In this document: in pieces, positions 41,022-50,042 of the stretch
Position numbering within the stretch: the first letter of the stretch is position 1
How the letters are laid out: each line of letters begins with the position of its first letter
Source of the DNA: Rhodoferax_B ferrireducens_A
GTDB taxonomy: Bacteria > Pseudomonadota > Gammaproteobacteria > Burkholderiales > Burkholderiaceae_C
DNA: 64,000 nucleotides
Direction of reading: 5' to 3'
NCBI RefSeq assembly: GCF_031458075.1
Contig: NZ_JAVDXT010000001.1
Coordinates: 1,674,001-1,738,000, forward strand
Translations under genes and position numbers: made by a program
Notes under the pieces: generated by a model
Seen by the model: only the letters and a program-made list of their open reading frames with translations
The model's database searches: none
Told to the model about the DNA's origin: nothing

Positions 41022-42743
41022 ATGCAGATTTTTTCCTTTCGCCTGGCGCTGGTCGCTAGCGCAGTCACGCTGAGTTGTGCAGTCCACGCGGCCTCCATGG
41101 CTCCCGTCGCCGCCGAGAACGGCATGGTCGTCACCGCCCAGCACCTGGCCACCCAGGTCGGCGTGGACGTGCTGAAGAAGGGCGGCAACGCCGTCGATGC
41201 CGCTGTGGCCGTGGGCTACGCGCTGGCCGTGGTCTACCCGGCTGCCGGCAACCTGGGCGGCGGCGGTTTCATGACCGTGCAGCTGGCCGATGGCCGCAAG
41301 ACCTTCCTGGATTTCCGCGAGAAAGCCCCGCTGGCCGCCACCGCCAATATGTACCTGGACGCAGACGGCAACGTCGTCAAGGGCGCCAGCACCAACGGCT
41401 ACCTGGCCGTCGGCATCCCTGGCTCGGTGGCCGGTATGGAGACCGCGCGCACCAAGTACGGCACCATGTCGCGCGCCAAACTGCTGGCCCCTGCCATCAC
41501 CCTGGCCGAACGTGGCTTCGTGCTGACCGAAGGCGATGTCGACATGCTGCAAACCGCCACTGCCGACTTCAAGAAGGATGCGCCCTCGGCCGCCATTTTC
41601 CTGAACAAGGGCGAACCCTTCCAGACCGGCCAGAAGCTGGTGCAAAAAGACCTGGCCAAGACCCTGCGCCTGGTCAGCCAGAAGGGCACGGACGGCTTCT
41701 ACAAAGGCACGGTCGGCGCCAACATCGTCGCCGCCAGCCAGGCCGGCAAGGGCATCATCAGCCAGGCTGACCTCGACCAGTACAACGTGCGCGAGATGGC
41801 CCCGGTGGAATGCGACTACCGCGGCTACCACATCGTCTCGGCACCGCCCCCCAGCTCGGGCGGCGTGGTGATCTGCGAGATCCTGAACATCGTCGAAGGC
41901 TACCCGCTGAAAGAACTCGGCTTCCGTTCGGCCCAGGCCGTGCACTACCAGATCGAAGCCATGCGCCACGCCTACCTGGACCGCAACAGCTATCTGGGCG
42001 ACCCGGACTTCGTGAAGAACCCGCTGGACCGCCTGCTGGACAAGGGCTACGCCGCCAAGATCCGCGCCGCCATCGACCCCGCCAAGGCCGGTGTCTCCAA
42101 GGACCTGAAGCCTGGCGTGGCACCGCACGAAGGCAGCAACACCACCCACTACTCCATCGTCGACAAGTTCGGCAATGCGGTGTCCGTCACCTACACGCTG
42201 AACGACTGGTTTGGCGCCAAGGTCACGGCGGCCAAGACCGGCGTGCTGCTGAACAACGAGATGGACGACTTCACCGCCAAGATCGGCGTGCCCAACCTGT
42301 ACGGCCTGGTGCAGGGCGAAGCCAACAAGATCGAACCCGGCAAGCGGCCACTGAGCTCCATGAGCCCCACCATCGTGACCAAGGACGGCAAACCGGTGAT
42401 GGTGGTCGGCACACCGGGCGGCAGCCGCATCATCACGGCCGTCACCCACACCATCCTGAACGTCATCGACTACGGCATGAATGTGCAGGAAGCCGTGGAC
42501 GCGCCGCGCTTCCACCAGCAGTGGCTGCCCGATGTGACCCAGGTGGATACCTTCGGCATCAGCCCGGATACCCGCAAGATCCTCGAAGGCATGGGCCACA
42601 ACCTGGCGGCACCGCAGCCGGCGAACCACCTGGCGGCGATCCTGGTGGGTGCGCCCAGCCTGGAAGGCAAGCCGCGTGGCAAGAACCGCTTCTACGGCGC
42701 CAACGATCCGCGCCGCAATACCGGCCTGGCACTCGGCTACTGA
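41022..42743 (+). CDS. ggt: Gamma-glutamyltransferase
   Basis: Periplasmic enzyme that hydrolyses or transfers the gamma-glutamyl group of glutathione and related compounds. The ATG at 41022 gives a good signal peptide (MQIFSFRLALVASAVTL, ending AVHAA), better than an upstream in-frame extension. The 573-residue precursor should self-cleave before Thr374 in GSNTTHYSIVDKFGNAV, giving large and small subunits. GNLGGGGFMTVQL and TPGGSRIITAV are the usual conserved blocks. Followed by a strong repeat-associated terminator. Confidence 0.95.
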   Translation: MQIFSFRLALVASAVTLSCAVHAASMAPVAAENGMVVTAQHLATQVGVDVLKKGGNAVDAAVAVGYALAVVYPAAGNLGGGGFMTVQLADGRKTFLDFREKAPLAATANMYLDADGNVVKGASTNGYLAVGIPGSVAGMETARTKYGTMSRAKLLAPAITLAERGFVLTEGDVDMLQTATADFKKDAPSAAIFLNKGEPFQTGQKLVQKDLAKTLRLVSQKGTDGFYKGTVGANIVAASQAGKGIISQADLDQYNVREMAPVECDYRGYHIVSAPPPSSGGVVICEILNIVEGYPLKELGFRSAQAVHYQIEAMRHAYLDRNSYLGDPDFVKNPLDRLLDKGYAAKIRAAIDPAKAGVSKDLKPGVAPHEGSNTTHYSIVDKFGNAVSVTYTLNDWFGAKVTAAKTGVLLNNEMDDFTAKIGVPNLYGLVQGEANKIEPGKRPLSSMSPTIVTKDGKPVMVVGTPGGSRIITAVTHTILNVIDYGMNVQEAVDAPRFHQQWLPDVTQVDTFGISPDTRKILEGMGHNLAAPQPANHLAAILVGAPSLEGKPRGKNRFYGANDPRRNTGLALGY

Positions 42744-42753
42744 TGGTTTAGAT

Positions 42754-42804
42754 TGCTATAGTTAATATAGCTAGGGGCGCTGGTGCAATATGCGCCAGCG
42801 CCCC
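42754..42804 (-). repeat. Dispersed palindromic repeat, copy 4 (terminator-like)
   Basis: Begins GCTATAGTTAATATAGCT, the AT-rich palindrome of the family, and continues into a GC-rich palindrome that here is a perfect stem. It lies 10 bases after the ggt stop. Confidence 0.6.
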
Positions 42805-42810
42805 TTTTTT
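42774..42810. terminator. Intrinsic terminator between ggt and fabI
   Basis: Perfect 10-base stem GGGGCGCTGG / CCAGCGCCCC around an 11-base loop, followed by six T on the plus strand. It lies between convergent genes. The T-run is on the ggt side only, so it best serves ggt. Confidence 0.88.
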
Positions 42811-42826
42811 CTTGAGGCGGTGAGGT

Positions 42827-43612
42827 TTACGTGGCTTCGCCGATACCGCCGACCACTTGGCTGAAGCCGCCGTCCACATAGGTGATCTCGGCACTGACGC
42901 CCGCTGCCAGGTCGCTCAGCAGGAACGCGGCCACATTGCCCACGTCTTCGATGGTCACATTGCGGCGGATCGGGCATTCGGCCGTGGCCTTGAGCATCTT
43001 GCCGAAGTCCTTGATGCCGCTGGCGGCCAGGGTCTTGATCGGGCCGGCGCTGATGCCGTTGACGCGGATACCCTTGGGGCCCACCGACTCGGCCAGGTAG
43101 CGCACGCTGGCTTCCAGGGATGCCTTGGCCAGGCCCATGGTGTTGTAGTTGGGCAAGACGCGCAGCGCGCCCAGGTAGGTCAGGGTCAGCAGCGCCGACT
43201 TGTTGCTCAGGTAGGGCAGGGCAGCCTTGGCCATGGCCGGGAAGCTGTAGGCGCTGATGTCGTGCGCCACCCGGAAGCTCTCGCGGCTCAGGCCTTCGAG
43301 GAAGTCGCCGGTGATGGCTTCGCGCGGCGCAAAGCCGATGCTGTGCACAAAGCCGTCGAACTGCGGCCAGGTCTGGCCCAGGTCGGCAAACAGTTTGTCG
43401 ATCTGCGCGTCGTCGGACACGTCGCAATCGAAGATCAGCTTCGAATCAAAGTCGGCAGCAAACTCGGTGATGCGGTCTTTGAAGCGCTCGCCCACGTAGC
43501 TGAAAGCCAGCTCGGCGCCTTGTGCGCGGCAGGCCTTGGCAATGCCGTAGGCGATGGAGCGGTTGCTCAGTACACCGGTGATGAGTAGTTTTTTGCCAGC
43601 AAGAAAGCCCAT
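42827..43612 (-). CDS. fabI: Enoyl-[acyl-carrier-protein] reductase FabI
   Basis: Cytosolic NADH-dependent enzyme that completes each cycle of fatty acid elongation. The 261 residues carry the FabI-specific start LLITGVLSNRSIAYGIA and catalytic Tyr146, Tyr156 and Lys163 (RVLPNYNTMGLAKA), at the same numbers as in E. coli FabI. TGGAGA precedes the ATG. Only 35 bases separate it from the divergent yejA, so both promoters would overlap. Confidence 0.97.
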   Translation of the reverse strand: MGFLAGKKLLITGVLSNRSIAYGIAKACRAQGAELAFSYVGERFKDRITEFAADFDSKLIFDCDVSDDAQIDKLFADLGQTWPQFDGFVHSIGFAPREAITGDFLEGLSRESFRVAHDISAYSFPAMAKAALPYLSNKSALLTLTYLGALRVLPNYNTMGLAKASLEASVRYLAESVGPKGIRVNGISAGPIKTLAASGIKDFGKMLKATAECPIRRNVTIEDVGNVAAFLLSDLAAGVSAEITYVDGGFSQVVGGIGEAT

Positions 43613-43647
43613 TCTTTATCTCCAGAAAAGTATTGCAGAATTGTCGC

Positions 43648-45462
43648 ATGCGATTTTTACTGGCTCTGGGGGGGATGTTGTGCGCTGCATCGGTTGTGGC
43701 TGCGCCCGGCTACGCCTTGTGGGGCGAGCTGAAGTACGCGCCAGGCTTTACACATTTCGACTACGTCAACCCCGATGCGCCCAAGGGCGGCGAGCTGCGC
43801 CTGGTCAGCAATCTGCGCACTTCCACCTTCGATAAATACAACCCCTTCACCATCAAGGGCAGCGCACCGGCCTACCTGGGCGACATGCTGTTCGACTCGC
43901 TGCTGGCCGGGTCGATGGACGAGAACGGCGCAGGCTACGGCCTGCTGGCCGAGGACGTGGCGGTGGCCGCCGATGGCCTGAGCGCCACCTTCGTGCTGCG
44001 CCGCGAGGCCCGGTTCCACAACGGCGATCCGGTGCTGGCCTCTGACCTGAAATTCGTCTTCGATACCTTGATGGGGCCCTACACCTCGCCGGCCTACAAG
44101 ACGGTGCTGGAGGACGTGGCCGGCATCGATGTGCTGGACGCCCGCACCGTGCGCTACCGCTTCAAGAAACCCAACCGCGAACTGCCGCTGACGGTGGGTG
44201 GCCTGCCAGTGTTCAGCCATAAATGGGGCATGGAGAATGGCAAGGCCAAGCGTTTTGACGAGGTGGTGATGGATATCCCCATCGGCAGCGGCCCCTACCG
44301 CATCGGCCCGGTCAACTTCGGCAAGGACATCACCTATGTGCGCGACCCGAACTACTGGGCGCGCGACCTGAACGTGAAGCGCGGCACCGAGAACTTCGAC
44401 CGCATCACCGTCAAGATCTACAAGGACAGCACGGCCCGTCTCGAGGCGCTGAAGGCCGGCGAGTTCGATCTGATGCGCTTCTTCTCGGCCGGCGACTGGG
44501 CGCGCCGCGTGACCGGCAAGCGCTTCGACACCGGCGAGCTGGTCAAGGGCGAGTTCCAGCACCGCCTGCCATCGGGCTTCCAGAGCTACGTGATCAACCT
44601 GCGCCGCGACAAATTCCAGGATGTGCGGGTGCGCGAGGCGCTGGGCCTGGCGATGGACTACGAGTGGATGAACCGGCAGATGTTCTACGGCGCCTACCAG
44701 CGCGTGGTGGGCTTGTTCGGCAACACCGACTGCCAGGCCACCGGTCTGCCCAGCCCGCAGGAGCTGGCCCTGATGGAGCCGCTGCGCAAGAACATTCCGG
44801 CCACCGCCTTCGGCCCCATGGCGCTGCCGCCGCGCACCGACGGCGATTCTTCGCTGCGCGCCAATCTGCGCCGCGCCCAGGCCTTGCTGCAGCAGGCCGG
44901 CTGGACGGTGCGCGACGGCGCGCTGCGCAATGCCAAGGGCGAGCCCATGGTGATCGAATACCTGGACAGCAACGAGAGCGGTGCCCGCGTGGTCAGCCCC
45001 TGGGCGCGCAATCTGGAGAAGCTGGGCATACAGCTCAACTACCGGCCGGTGGACTTTGCGCTGTACCAGCAGCGGCTGAGCAAGTTTGAGTTCGAGATCA
45101 TGTCCATCAACTACCCAGGCACCAACAGCCCAGGCCAGGAGTTTGCCGACATGTTTGGCAGCAAGGCTGCGGACGTGGAGGACTCGGGCAACTACACCGG
45201 CCTGAAGAATCCAGCGGTGGACGCCCTGATCGCGCGCATGACGGCCGCCAAGACCAAGGACGAGCTGCTGCCCGCCTGCCGCGCGCTGGAGCGCGTCATC
45301 AGCCACAGCCACATCCTGATTCCGCAGTGGACGGCCAGCACCCACCGCATGGCCTACAACGCCTGGCGCCTGGCGCGGCCGGCCCAGGTGCCACCGTATT
45401 CCCCCGGCGAAGGCTGGGCTATCCACACCTGGTGGGCGCAGCCCGCCCATACGGGCAAATAA
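43648..45462 (+). CDS. yejA: YejA-type peptide ABC transporter substrate-binding protein
   Basis: Periplasmic SBP family 5 protein that captures peptides for the YejBEF importer (in E. coli linked to microcin C uptake). ATG 43648 (MRFLLALGGMLCA) gives a clean signal peptide ending VVAA; an upstream TTG would only add five polar residues. The mature protein starts GYALWGELKYAPGF, characteristic of YejA, and has the family blocks YNPFTIKG and FDLMRFFSAGDWARR. Three bases to yejB. Length 604 matches the family. Confidence 0.93.
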   Translation: MRFLLALGGMLCAASVVAAPGYALWGELKYAPGFTHFDYVNPDAPKGGELRLVSNLRTSTFDKYNPFTIKGSAPAYLGDMLFDSLLAGSMDENGAGYGLLAEDVAVAADGLSATFVLRREARFHNGDPVLASDLKFVFDTLMGPYTSPAYKTVLEDVAGIDVLDARTVRYRFKKPNRELPLTVGGLPVFSHKWGMENGKAKRFDEVVMDIPIGSGPYRIGPVNFGKDITYVRDPNYWARDLNVKRGTENFDRITVKIYKDSTARLEALKAGEFDLMRFFSAGDWARRVTGKRFDTGELVKGEFQHRLPSGFQSYVINLRRDKFQDVRVREALGLAMDYEWMNRQMFYGAYQRVVGLFGNTDCQATGLPSPQELALMEPLRKNIPATAFGPMALPPRTDGDSSLRANLRRAQALLQQAGWTVRDGALRNAKGEPMVIEYLDSNESGARVVSPWARNLEKLGIQLNYRPVDFALYQQRLSKFEFEIMSINYPGTNSPGQEFADMFGSKAADVEDSGNYTGLKNPAVDALIARMTAAKTKDELLPACRALERVISHSHILIPQWTASTHRMAYNAWRLARPAQVPPYSPGEGWAIHTWWAQPAHTGK

Positions 45463-45465
45463 ACC

Positions 45466-46497
45466 ATGCTGGCCTATATCCTCAAACGCCTGCTGCTGAT
45501 GGTGCCCACCTTGCTGGGGGTGCTGCTGATTACCTTTGTGGTGGTGCAGTTTGTGCCCGGTGGGCCGGTCGAGCAATATATGGCCGAGGCCAAGGCCGGC
45601 GCGGGTGGCAGTGGGGCGGAGGGCGGTGGTTTCAGCTACCGCGGTGCGCAGGGCGTAGACCCCAAGCGGGTCGAGCAGATCAAGGCGCTGTACGGCTTCG
45701 ACAAGCCTGCGCACGAGCGCTTCTTCCAGATGCTGGGGCAGTTTGCACGCTTCGACCTGGGCAAGAGCTTTTTCCAGAACAAGGCGGTGTCGCAGCTGGT
45801 GCGCGAGAAGCTGCCGGTGTCCATCAGCCTGGGCCTGTGGACCTTTTTTCTCAGCTACCTGATCGCCGTGCCGCTGGGCGTCGCCAAGGCGGTGCGGGCC
45901 GGCTCCACCTTCGACCTGGTCACCACCTTGCTGGTACTGGTGGGCTATGCGATTCCCGGCTTTGTGCTGGGTGTGGTGCTGCTGGTGGTGTTTGGTGGGC
46001 AGCTGCAGTGGTTTCCGCTGCGCGGCCTGGTGTCCAGCAATTTTGACGAGCTGGGCTGGGGCGCGAAGATCGTCGACTACCTCTGGCACATCGCCTTGCC
46101 CATCACCGCCATGGTGCTGGGCAGCTTCGCCGTCACCGCCATCCTGACCAAGAACGCCTTCCTGGAAGAAATCCGCAAGCAGTATGTGCTGACGGCCCGC
46201 GCCAAAGGCCTGTCGGAGCGGCAGGTGCTGTGGAAGCATGTGTTTCGCAATGCGCTGATCCCCATCGTCACCGGCTTTCCGGCGGCTTTCATCGGCGCGT
46301 TCTTCACCGGCTCGCTGCTGATCGAAACCCTGTTTTCACTCGACGGCCTGGGCCTGCTGAGCTACGAGAGCGTGATCCGCCGCGACTACCCGGTGGTGCT
46401 GGGCACGCTGTATCTGTTTACCTTGATTGGCTTGGTCACCAAGCTGATTTCCGATCTCTGCTACGTGTGGGTAGACCCCCGAGTACGCTTTGACTAA
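45466..46497 (+). CDS. yejB: YejB, peptide ABC transporter permease
   Basis: Inner-membrane permease, 343 residues, six helices. The N-terminal MLAYILKRLLLMVPTLLGVLL is the typical DppB-type helix, followed by the YejB-specific insertion (GGGFSYRGAQGVDPKR, about 50-65) and the EAA loop region LTARAKGLSERQVLWKHVFRNALIPIV. The inner-membrane heterodimer partner is YejE, whose start lies inside the last eight bases of this gene. Confidence 0.94.
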   Translation: MLAYILKRLLLMVPTLLGVLLITFVVVQFVPGGPVEQYMAEAKAGAGGSGAEGGGFSYRGAQGVDPKRVEQIKALYGFDKPAHERFFQMLGQFARFDLGKSFFQNKAVSQLVREKLPVSISLGLWTFFLSYLIAVPLGVAKAVRAGSTFDLVTTLLVLVGYAIPGFVLGVVLLVVFGGQLQWFPLRGLVSSNFDELGWGAKIVDYLWHIALPITAMVLGSFAVTAILTKNAFLEEIRKQYVLTARAKGLSERQVLWKHVFRNALIPIVTGFPAAFIGAFFTGSLLIETLFSLDGLGLLSYESVIRRDYPVVLGTLYLFTLIGLVTKLISDLCYVWVDPRVRFD

Positions 46498-47536
46498 CAC
46501 CTCTGTTTCTATTTCCCCCAGCCCGGGCAAGCGTGCCTGGCAGCGCTTCAAACGCAACCGCCTCGGTTACTGGAGCCTGGTGATTTTCTGCGTGCTGGTG
46601 GTGTTGAGCCTGCTGGCCGAGGTCCTGAGCAACGACCGCCCGCTGGTGCTGCGCTACAACGGCCAAACCTATTTCCCGCTGGTCAAGGACTATTCGGAAA
46701 AGACCTTTGGCGGAGACTTCGAAACCGCGACCGACTACCTGGACCCGTTCATCCGGGCGCAGCTGGCCAAGGACGGCAACTGGGCGATCTATCCGCCGAA
46801 CCCCTACGGCCCGAAGACGCTGAACTACTTTGCCAAGTACCCGAATCCGTCCGGCCCATCGCGCGACAACCTGCTGGGCACCGACGACCGCGGCCGCGAT
46901 CTGCTGGCGCAGCTGGTGTACGGCTTTCGGGTCAGTGTGTTGTTTGCGTTTGTATTGACGGCGGTGGGCGTTGTCATCGGTATCTTTACCGGAGCGATAC
47001 AGGGGTATTTTGGGGGGACTACGGATCTGGTTTTTCAGCGTTTCATCGAAATCTGGAGCTCCATGCCCGCGCTCTACATGCTCATCATTTTCAGCGCCAT
47101 ATTTACGCCAAGTATCGGACTGCTCCTGCTGCTGCTGAGCCTGTTCGGCTGGATGGGCTTAAGCGATTACACCCGTGCCGAGTTTTTGCGCAATCGGCAG
47201 ATGGACTACGTCAGAGGTGCTCGCGCATTGGGTGTGGGAAATACGCAAATTATCTGGCGCCACATACTGCCGAATAGCCTTACGCCGGTGGTGAGCTTCT
47301 TGCCTTTCCAGATGAGTGCATCCATTCTTACCTTGACCTCGTTGGACTTTCTGGGCTTGGGTGTGCCGCCCGGTACGCCGTCGCTCGGTGAATTGCTGAA
47401 CCAGGGCAAGAACAACATCGACGCGTGGTGGATATCGCTGAGTACCTTTGTGGTGCTGGTGACCACGCTGCTATTGCTGACCTTCATGGGCGACGCGCTG
47501 CGCGATGCGCTGGATCCACGGAAGGTGCAGGCATGA
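46490..47536 (+). CDS. yejE: YejE, peptide ABC transporter permease
   Basis: 348-residue DppC-type permease with the family start RAWQRFKRNRLGYWSLVIF, a large periplasmic loop between the first two helices (about 45-130) and the EAA loop YVRGARALGVGNTQIIWRHILPN. The start is TTG at 46490 in an eight-base overlap with yejB; no in-frame ATG precedes the first helix. The stop overlaps yejF's ATG (ATGA). Confidence 0.93.
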   Translation: MTNTSVSISPSPGKRAWQRFKRNRLGYWSLVIFCVLVVLSLLAEVLSNDRPLVLRYNGQTYFPLVKDYSEKTFGGDFETATDYLDPFIRAQLAKDGNWAIYPPNPYGPKTLNYFAKYPNPSGPSRDNLLGTDDRGRDLLAQLVYGFRVSVLFAFVLTAVGVVIGIFTGAIQGYFGGTTDLVFQRFIEIWSSMPALYMLIIFSAIFTPSIGLLLLLLSLFGWMGLSDYTRAEFLRNRQMDYVRGARALGVGNTQIIWRHILPNSLTPVVSFLPFQMSASILTLTSLDFLGLGVPPGTPSLGELLNQGKNNIDAWWISLSTFVVLVTTLLLLTFMGDALRDALDPRKVQA

Positions 47537-49110
47537 GTTTGCTCGACGTACAGAATTTGACGGTTGGCTTCGGTGGCAAGCCGGTGGTGGACGGCATCAG
47601 CTTCCAGATCCAGCCGGGCGAAAAGTTTGCGCTGGTGGGGGAGTCGGGCTCGGGCAAGACCATCTCGGCGCTCAGCCTGCTGCGTCTGGTGGCCGACGCG
47701 CAGACGACCGGTCGGGCCCTGTTCGGCGGGCAGGATCTGCTGGCGTTGACCGAGCATCAACTGCGCGGCATCCGCGGCCAGGACATTGCGATGATCTTTC
47801 AGGAGCCGATGACGGCGCTGAACCCGCTGTTCACCGTCGGCCGCCAGATCGCCGAGGTTTTTGAGCTAAAACAGGGGTTGACGCAGCAACAGTCTGCGCA
47901 AGCAGCTATTGAAATAATAGCAAGTACCGGGATCGCCGAGCCGGCCCGCCGCGCCAACAGCTATCCGCACCAACTGAGCGGCGGCCAGCGCCAGCGCGCC
48001 ATGATCGCCATGGCCCTGGCCTGCAAGCCCAAGTTGCTGCTGGCCGACGAGCCGACCACCGCACTGGACGTGACGGTGCGCAGCCAGATTCTGGCTCTGC
48101 TGTCCGATCTGCAGCGCCAGCACGGCATGGCGGTTTTGCTGATCACGCACGACCTGCACCTGGTGCGCCGCTTTGCCGACCGCGTGGCGGTGATGGAAAA
48201 CGGCTGCATCGTGGAAACCGGCGCGGTGGCCACGGTATTCGGCGATCCGCAGCACGCCTACACCCGCAAGCTGATCGACAGCAAGCCGGTGCGCGATGTG
48301 GTGGCCGAGCATACCGATGCGCCCTTGCTGCAGGCCCAGGGCCTGCGCGTGGCTTACCCGACGGCGCAGCCGGGCATCAAGGGCTGGTTCCAGAAAAGCG
48401 AGTTTGTGGCCCTGCAGGACGCCAGTTTTTCGATTCCCCCCGGCCAGACCCTGGGCGTGGTGGGCGAATCGGGTTCGGGCAAGTCGACGTTGGCCCTGGC
48501 GGTGCTGGGCCTGCAAGCCTATAGCGGCGTGGTGCAGCTGGGCGGCCAGACCTGGAGCCGGGACAGTGCGCGCAACAAATCCCTGCGTGCGGCGGTGCAG
48601 GTGGTGTTCCAGGACCCGTTTTCCTCGTTGTCGCCGCGTATGACGGTGGAAGAAATCGTCGGCGAAGGCCTGCTGGTGCATGCACCCCAGCATGGCGCGG
48701 CCGAACGCCAGCGCCAGGTGATCCAGGCGCTGCTGGACGTCGGCATGTCGGAACAGCAGTTTCCCGGCTTGCTGCAGCGCTATCCCCACGCGTTTTCGGG
48801 TGGCCAGCGCCAGCGGCTGGCGATTGCCCGGGCGCTGATCGTGCAGCCACAGTTGCTGGTGCTGGACGAACCGACCAGTGCGCTGGACGTAACCATACAG
48901 AAACAGGTTTTGCAGCTATTGCAGCGCCTGCAGCGCGAGCGCGGCCTGGCCTATCTGCTGATCACCCACGACATGGAGGTGGTGCGCGCCATGGCCCACC
49001 AGGTGCTGGTGGTGCAAAACGGCGACATCGTGGAATCCGGCCCGGTGCATGCGGTGCTGGATGCGCCCCAGCATGCCTACACCCGCACTTTGGTCTCGGC
49101 CAGCGCCTGA
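47533..49110 (+). CDS. yejF: YejF, ABC transporter ATP-binding protein with two nucleotide-binding domains
   Basis: 525-residue fused ATPase powering YejBE. Two complete ABC domains: Walker A GESGSGKT at 36-43 and GESGSGKS at 311-318; signatures LSGGQRQRAMIAMAL and FSGGQRQRLAIARAL; Walker B LLLADEPTTALD and LLVLDEPTSALD. The start at 47533 overlaps yejE as ATGA. Odd feature: residues about 111-133 are encoded by a copy of the dispersed repeat, in a helical segment just before the first signature; length is unaffected compared with the family. Confidence 0.95.
   Translation: MSLLDVQNLTVGFGGKPVVDGISFQIQPGEKFALVGESGSGKTISALSLLRLVADAQTTGRALFGGQDLLALTEHQLRGIRGQDIAMIFQEPMTALNPLFTVGRQIAEVFELKQGLTQQQSAQAAIEIIASTGIAEPARRANSYPHQLSGGQRQRAMIAMALACKPKLLLADEPTTALDVTVRSQILALLSDLQRQHGMAVLLITHDLHLVRRFADRVAVMENGCIVETGAVATVFGDPQHAYTRKLIDSKPVRDVVAEHTDAPLLQAQGLRVAYPTAQPGIKGWFQKSEFVALQDASFSIPPGQTLGVVGESGSGKSTLALAVLGLQAYSGVVQLGGQTWSRDSARNKSLRAAVQVVFQDPFSSLSPRMTVEEIVGEGLLVHAPQHGAAERQRQVIQALLDVGMSEQQFPGLLQRYPHAFSGGQRQRLAIARALIVQPQLLVLDEPTSALDVTIQKQVLQLLQRLQRERGLAYLLITHDMEVVRAMAHQVLVVQNGDIVESGPVHAVLDAPQHAYTRTLVSASA
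47863..47922 (+). repeat. Dispersed palindromic repeat, copy 5 (inside yejF)
   Basis: About 60 bases beginning GAGCTAAAACAGGGG and ending CTGCGCAAGCAGCTATTG then AAATAATAGC. The last part is an AT-rich palindrome (GCTATT/AATAGC). Translated in frame as AAIEIIAS, matching the frame used in truB and pepA. Confidence 0.65.
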
Positions 49111-49220
49111 AACGCGCCGCGTCTTTGCCGCAACACTGCGGTGCTTTCGGGATAGGGGCGTTTTGTGTCCTGCTTCGGGCTAAATCGTCAAGCCATCACC
49201 GTAAAAGCCCTTACAAATCA

Positions 49221-49298
49221 GTGCAATAAGCCCATTTCTGGGCTAGAATAAGAGCTCACGACCAAACGGGCGGGTAATTACCGCCCGTTTTTTTTGGT
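49221..49298 (+). terminator. Hairpin with T-run before rimP: yej terminator or rimP leader attenuator
   Basis: A perfect 9-base stem AACGGGCGG / CCGCCCGTT with a seven-base loop is followed by a run of T (49265-49295), flanked by ACCAAA and TTTGGT. A -10-like TAGAAT at 49244 lies just before it, which would put the hairpin at the very start of a transcript. A second weak promoter (TTGGTC, 17 bases, TCTAAA) lies after it. It therefore may end the yejABEF transcript or act as an attenuator of the nusA operon. Confidence 0.7.
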
Positions 49299-49373
49299 CG
49301 ATTGTTTTTAACACGCTCTAAAAGAGGCTGGTTTTTCAGGCTTTTAGGGCAATTGCACACTCTCATATCACAC

Positions 49374-49964
49374 GTGGCGTTACAAGAAATCGTTGAACAA
49401 ACCGTAACCGGATTTGGTTATGACCTCGTAGAGATCGACCGCTCTGCCGGTGGTTTGCTGCGCATCACGATCGACCACCCTTGGGTCGCTGGCACACCTG
49501 AGCAATTCATCAACGTCGAAGACTGCGAAAAAGTCACCCGCCAGCTGCAGTTTGCCCTGGAAGTGGATGGCGTGGAATACAAGCGGCTGGAAGTGTCGTC
49601 GCCGGGCATCGATCGCCCGTTGCGCAACAAGAATGATTTTGAGCGTTTTGTGGGCTACGTCATCGACGTAAACCTCAAGGTGGCTATTGGCGTTGCCGCA
49701 GAGGGCAAGGTCAACGCCAACCGGAAGAAATTTCGCGGCACGCTGGAGGCGGTTGCTGCTGTCGGTGACGCGGCGCCCAGCTGGCAAATCGTCTGGAGTG
49801 ACGAGCCCGAGGCCAAGCCCGGTGTGCGCGTCAGCAAGAAGCGCGTTCCAGCACCCTTGCAGGCCATGGGTTTCACCTTGGATGAGATCCGCGATGCCCG
49901 GCTGGCCCCTATCGTTAGTTTCAATGGTCGCAACGCAAAAGACACGGGTGTTGCGCAAGAGTGA
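49374..49964 (+). CDS. rimP: Ribosome maturation factor RimP
   Basis: Helps assemble the 30S subunit. I start it at GTG 49374 (reading MALQEIVEQTVTGFGYDLVEIDRS, the normal RimP start) rather than an upstream TTG that adds 24 unrelated residues. LEVSSPGIDRPLRNKNDFERFVG is the family core. 196 residues is longer than E. coli (150), because of a basic C-terminal part (VSKKRVPAPLQAMGF) common in betaproteobacteria. First gene of the nusA operon. Confidence 0.92.
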   Translation: MALQEIVEQTVTGFGYDLVEIDRSAGGLLRITIDHPWVAGTPEQFINVEDCEKVTRQLQFALEVDGVEYKRLEVSSPGIDRPLRNKNDFERFVGYVIDVNLKVAIGVAAEGKVNANRKKFRGTLEAVAAVGDAAPSWQIVWSDEPEAKPGVRVSKKRVPAPLQAMGFTLDEIRDARLAPIVSFNGRNAKDTGVAQE

Positions 49965-50042
49965 TGGTCCGGCGTGATGGCTGCGTAAGCACAGTCCGGC
50001 GGGTTTGATTTTTTTGGTTTAAGTGTTCAGGAGATTCGTGAC

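Noticed and set aside
41001..42629. 542-codon open frame antisense to ggt
   Set aside because: Same kind of codon-bias artefact; gamma-glutamyltransferase is unambiguous.
43657..46239. Very long open frame antisense to yejA/yejB (860 codons)
   Set aside because: It lacks a ribosome site, has His/Gln/Ala-rich low-complexity translation typical of the complement of GC-rich genes, and the plus strand holds clear yejA and yejB.
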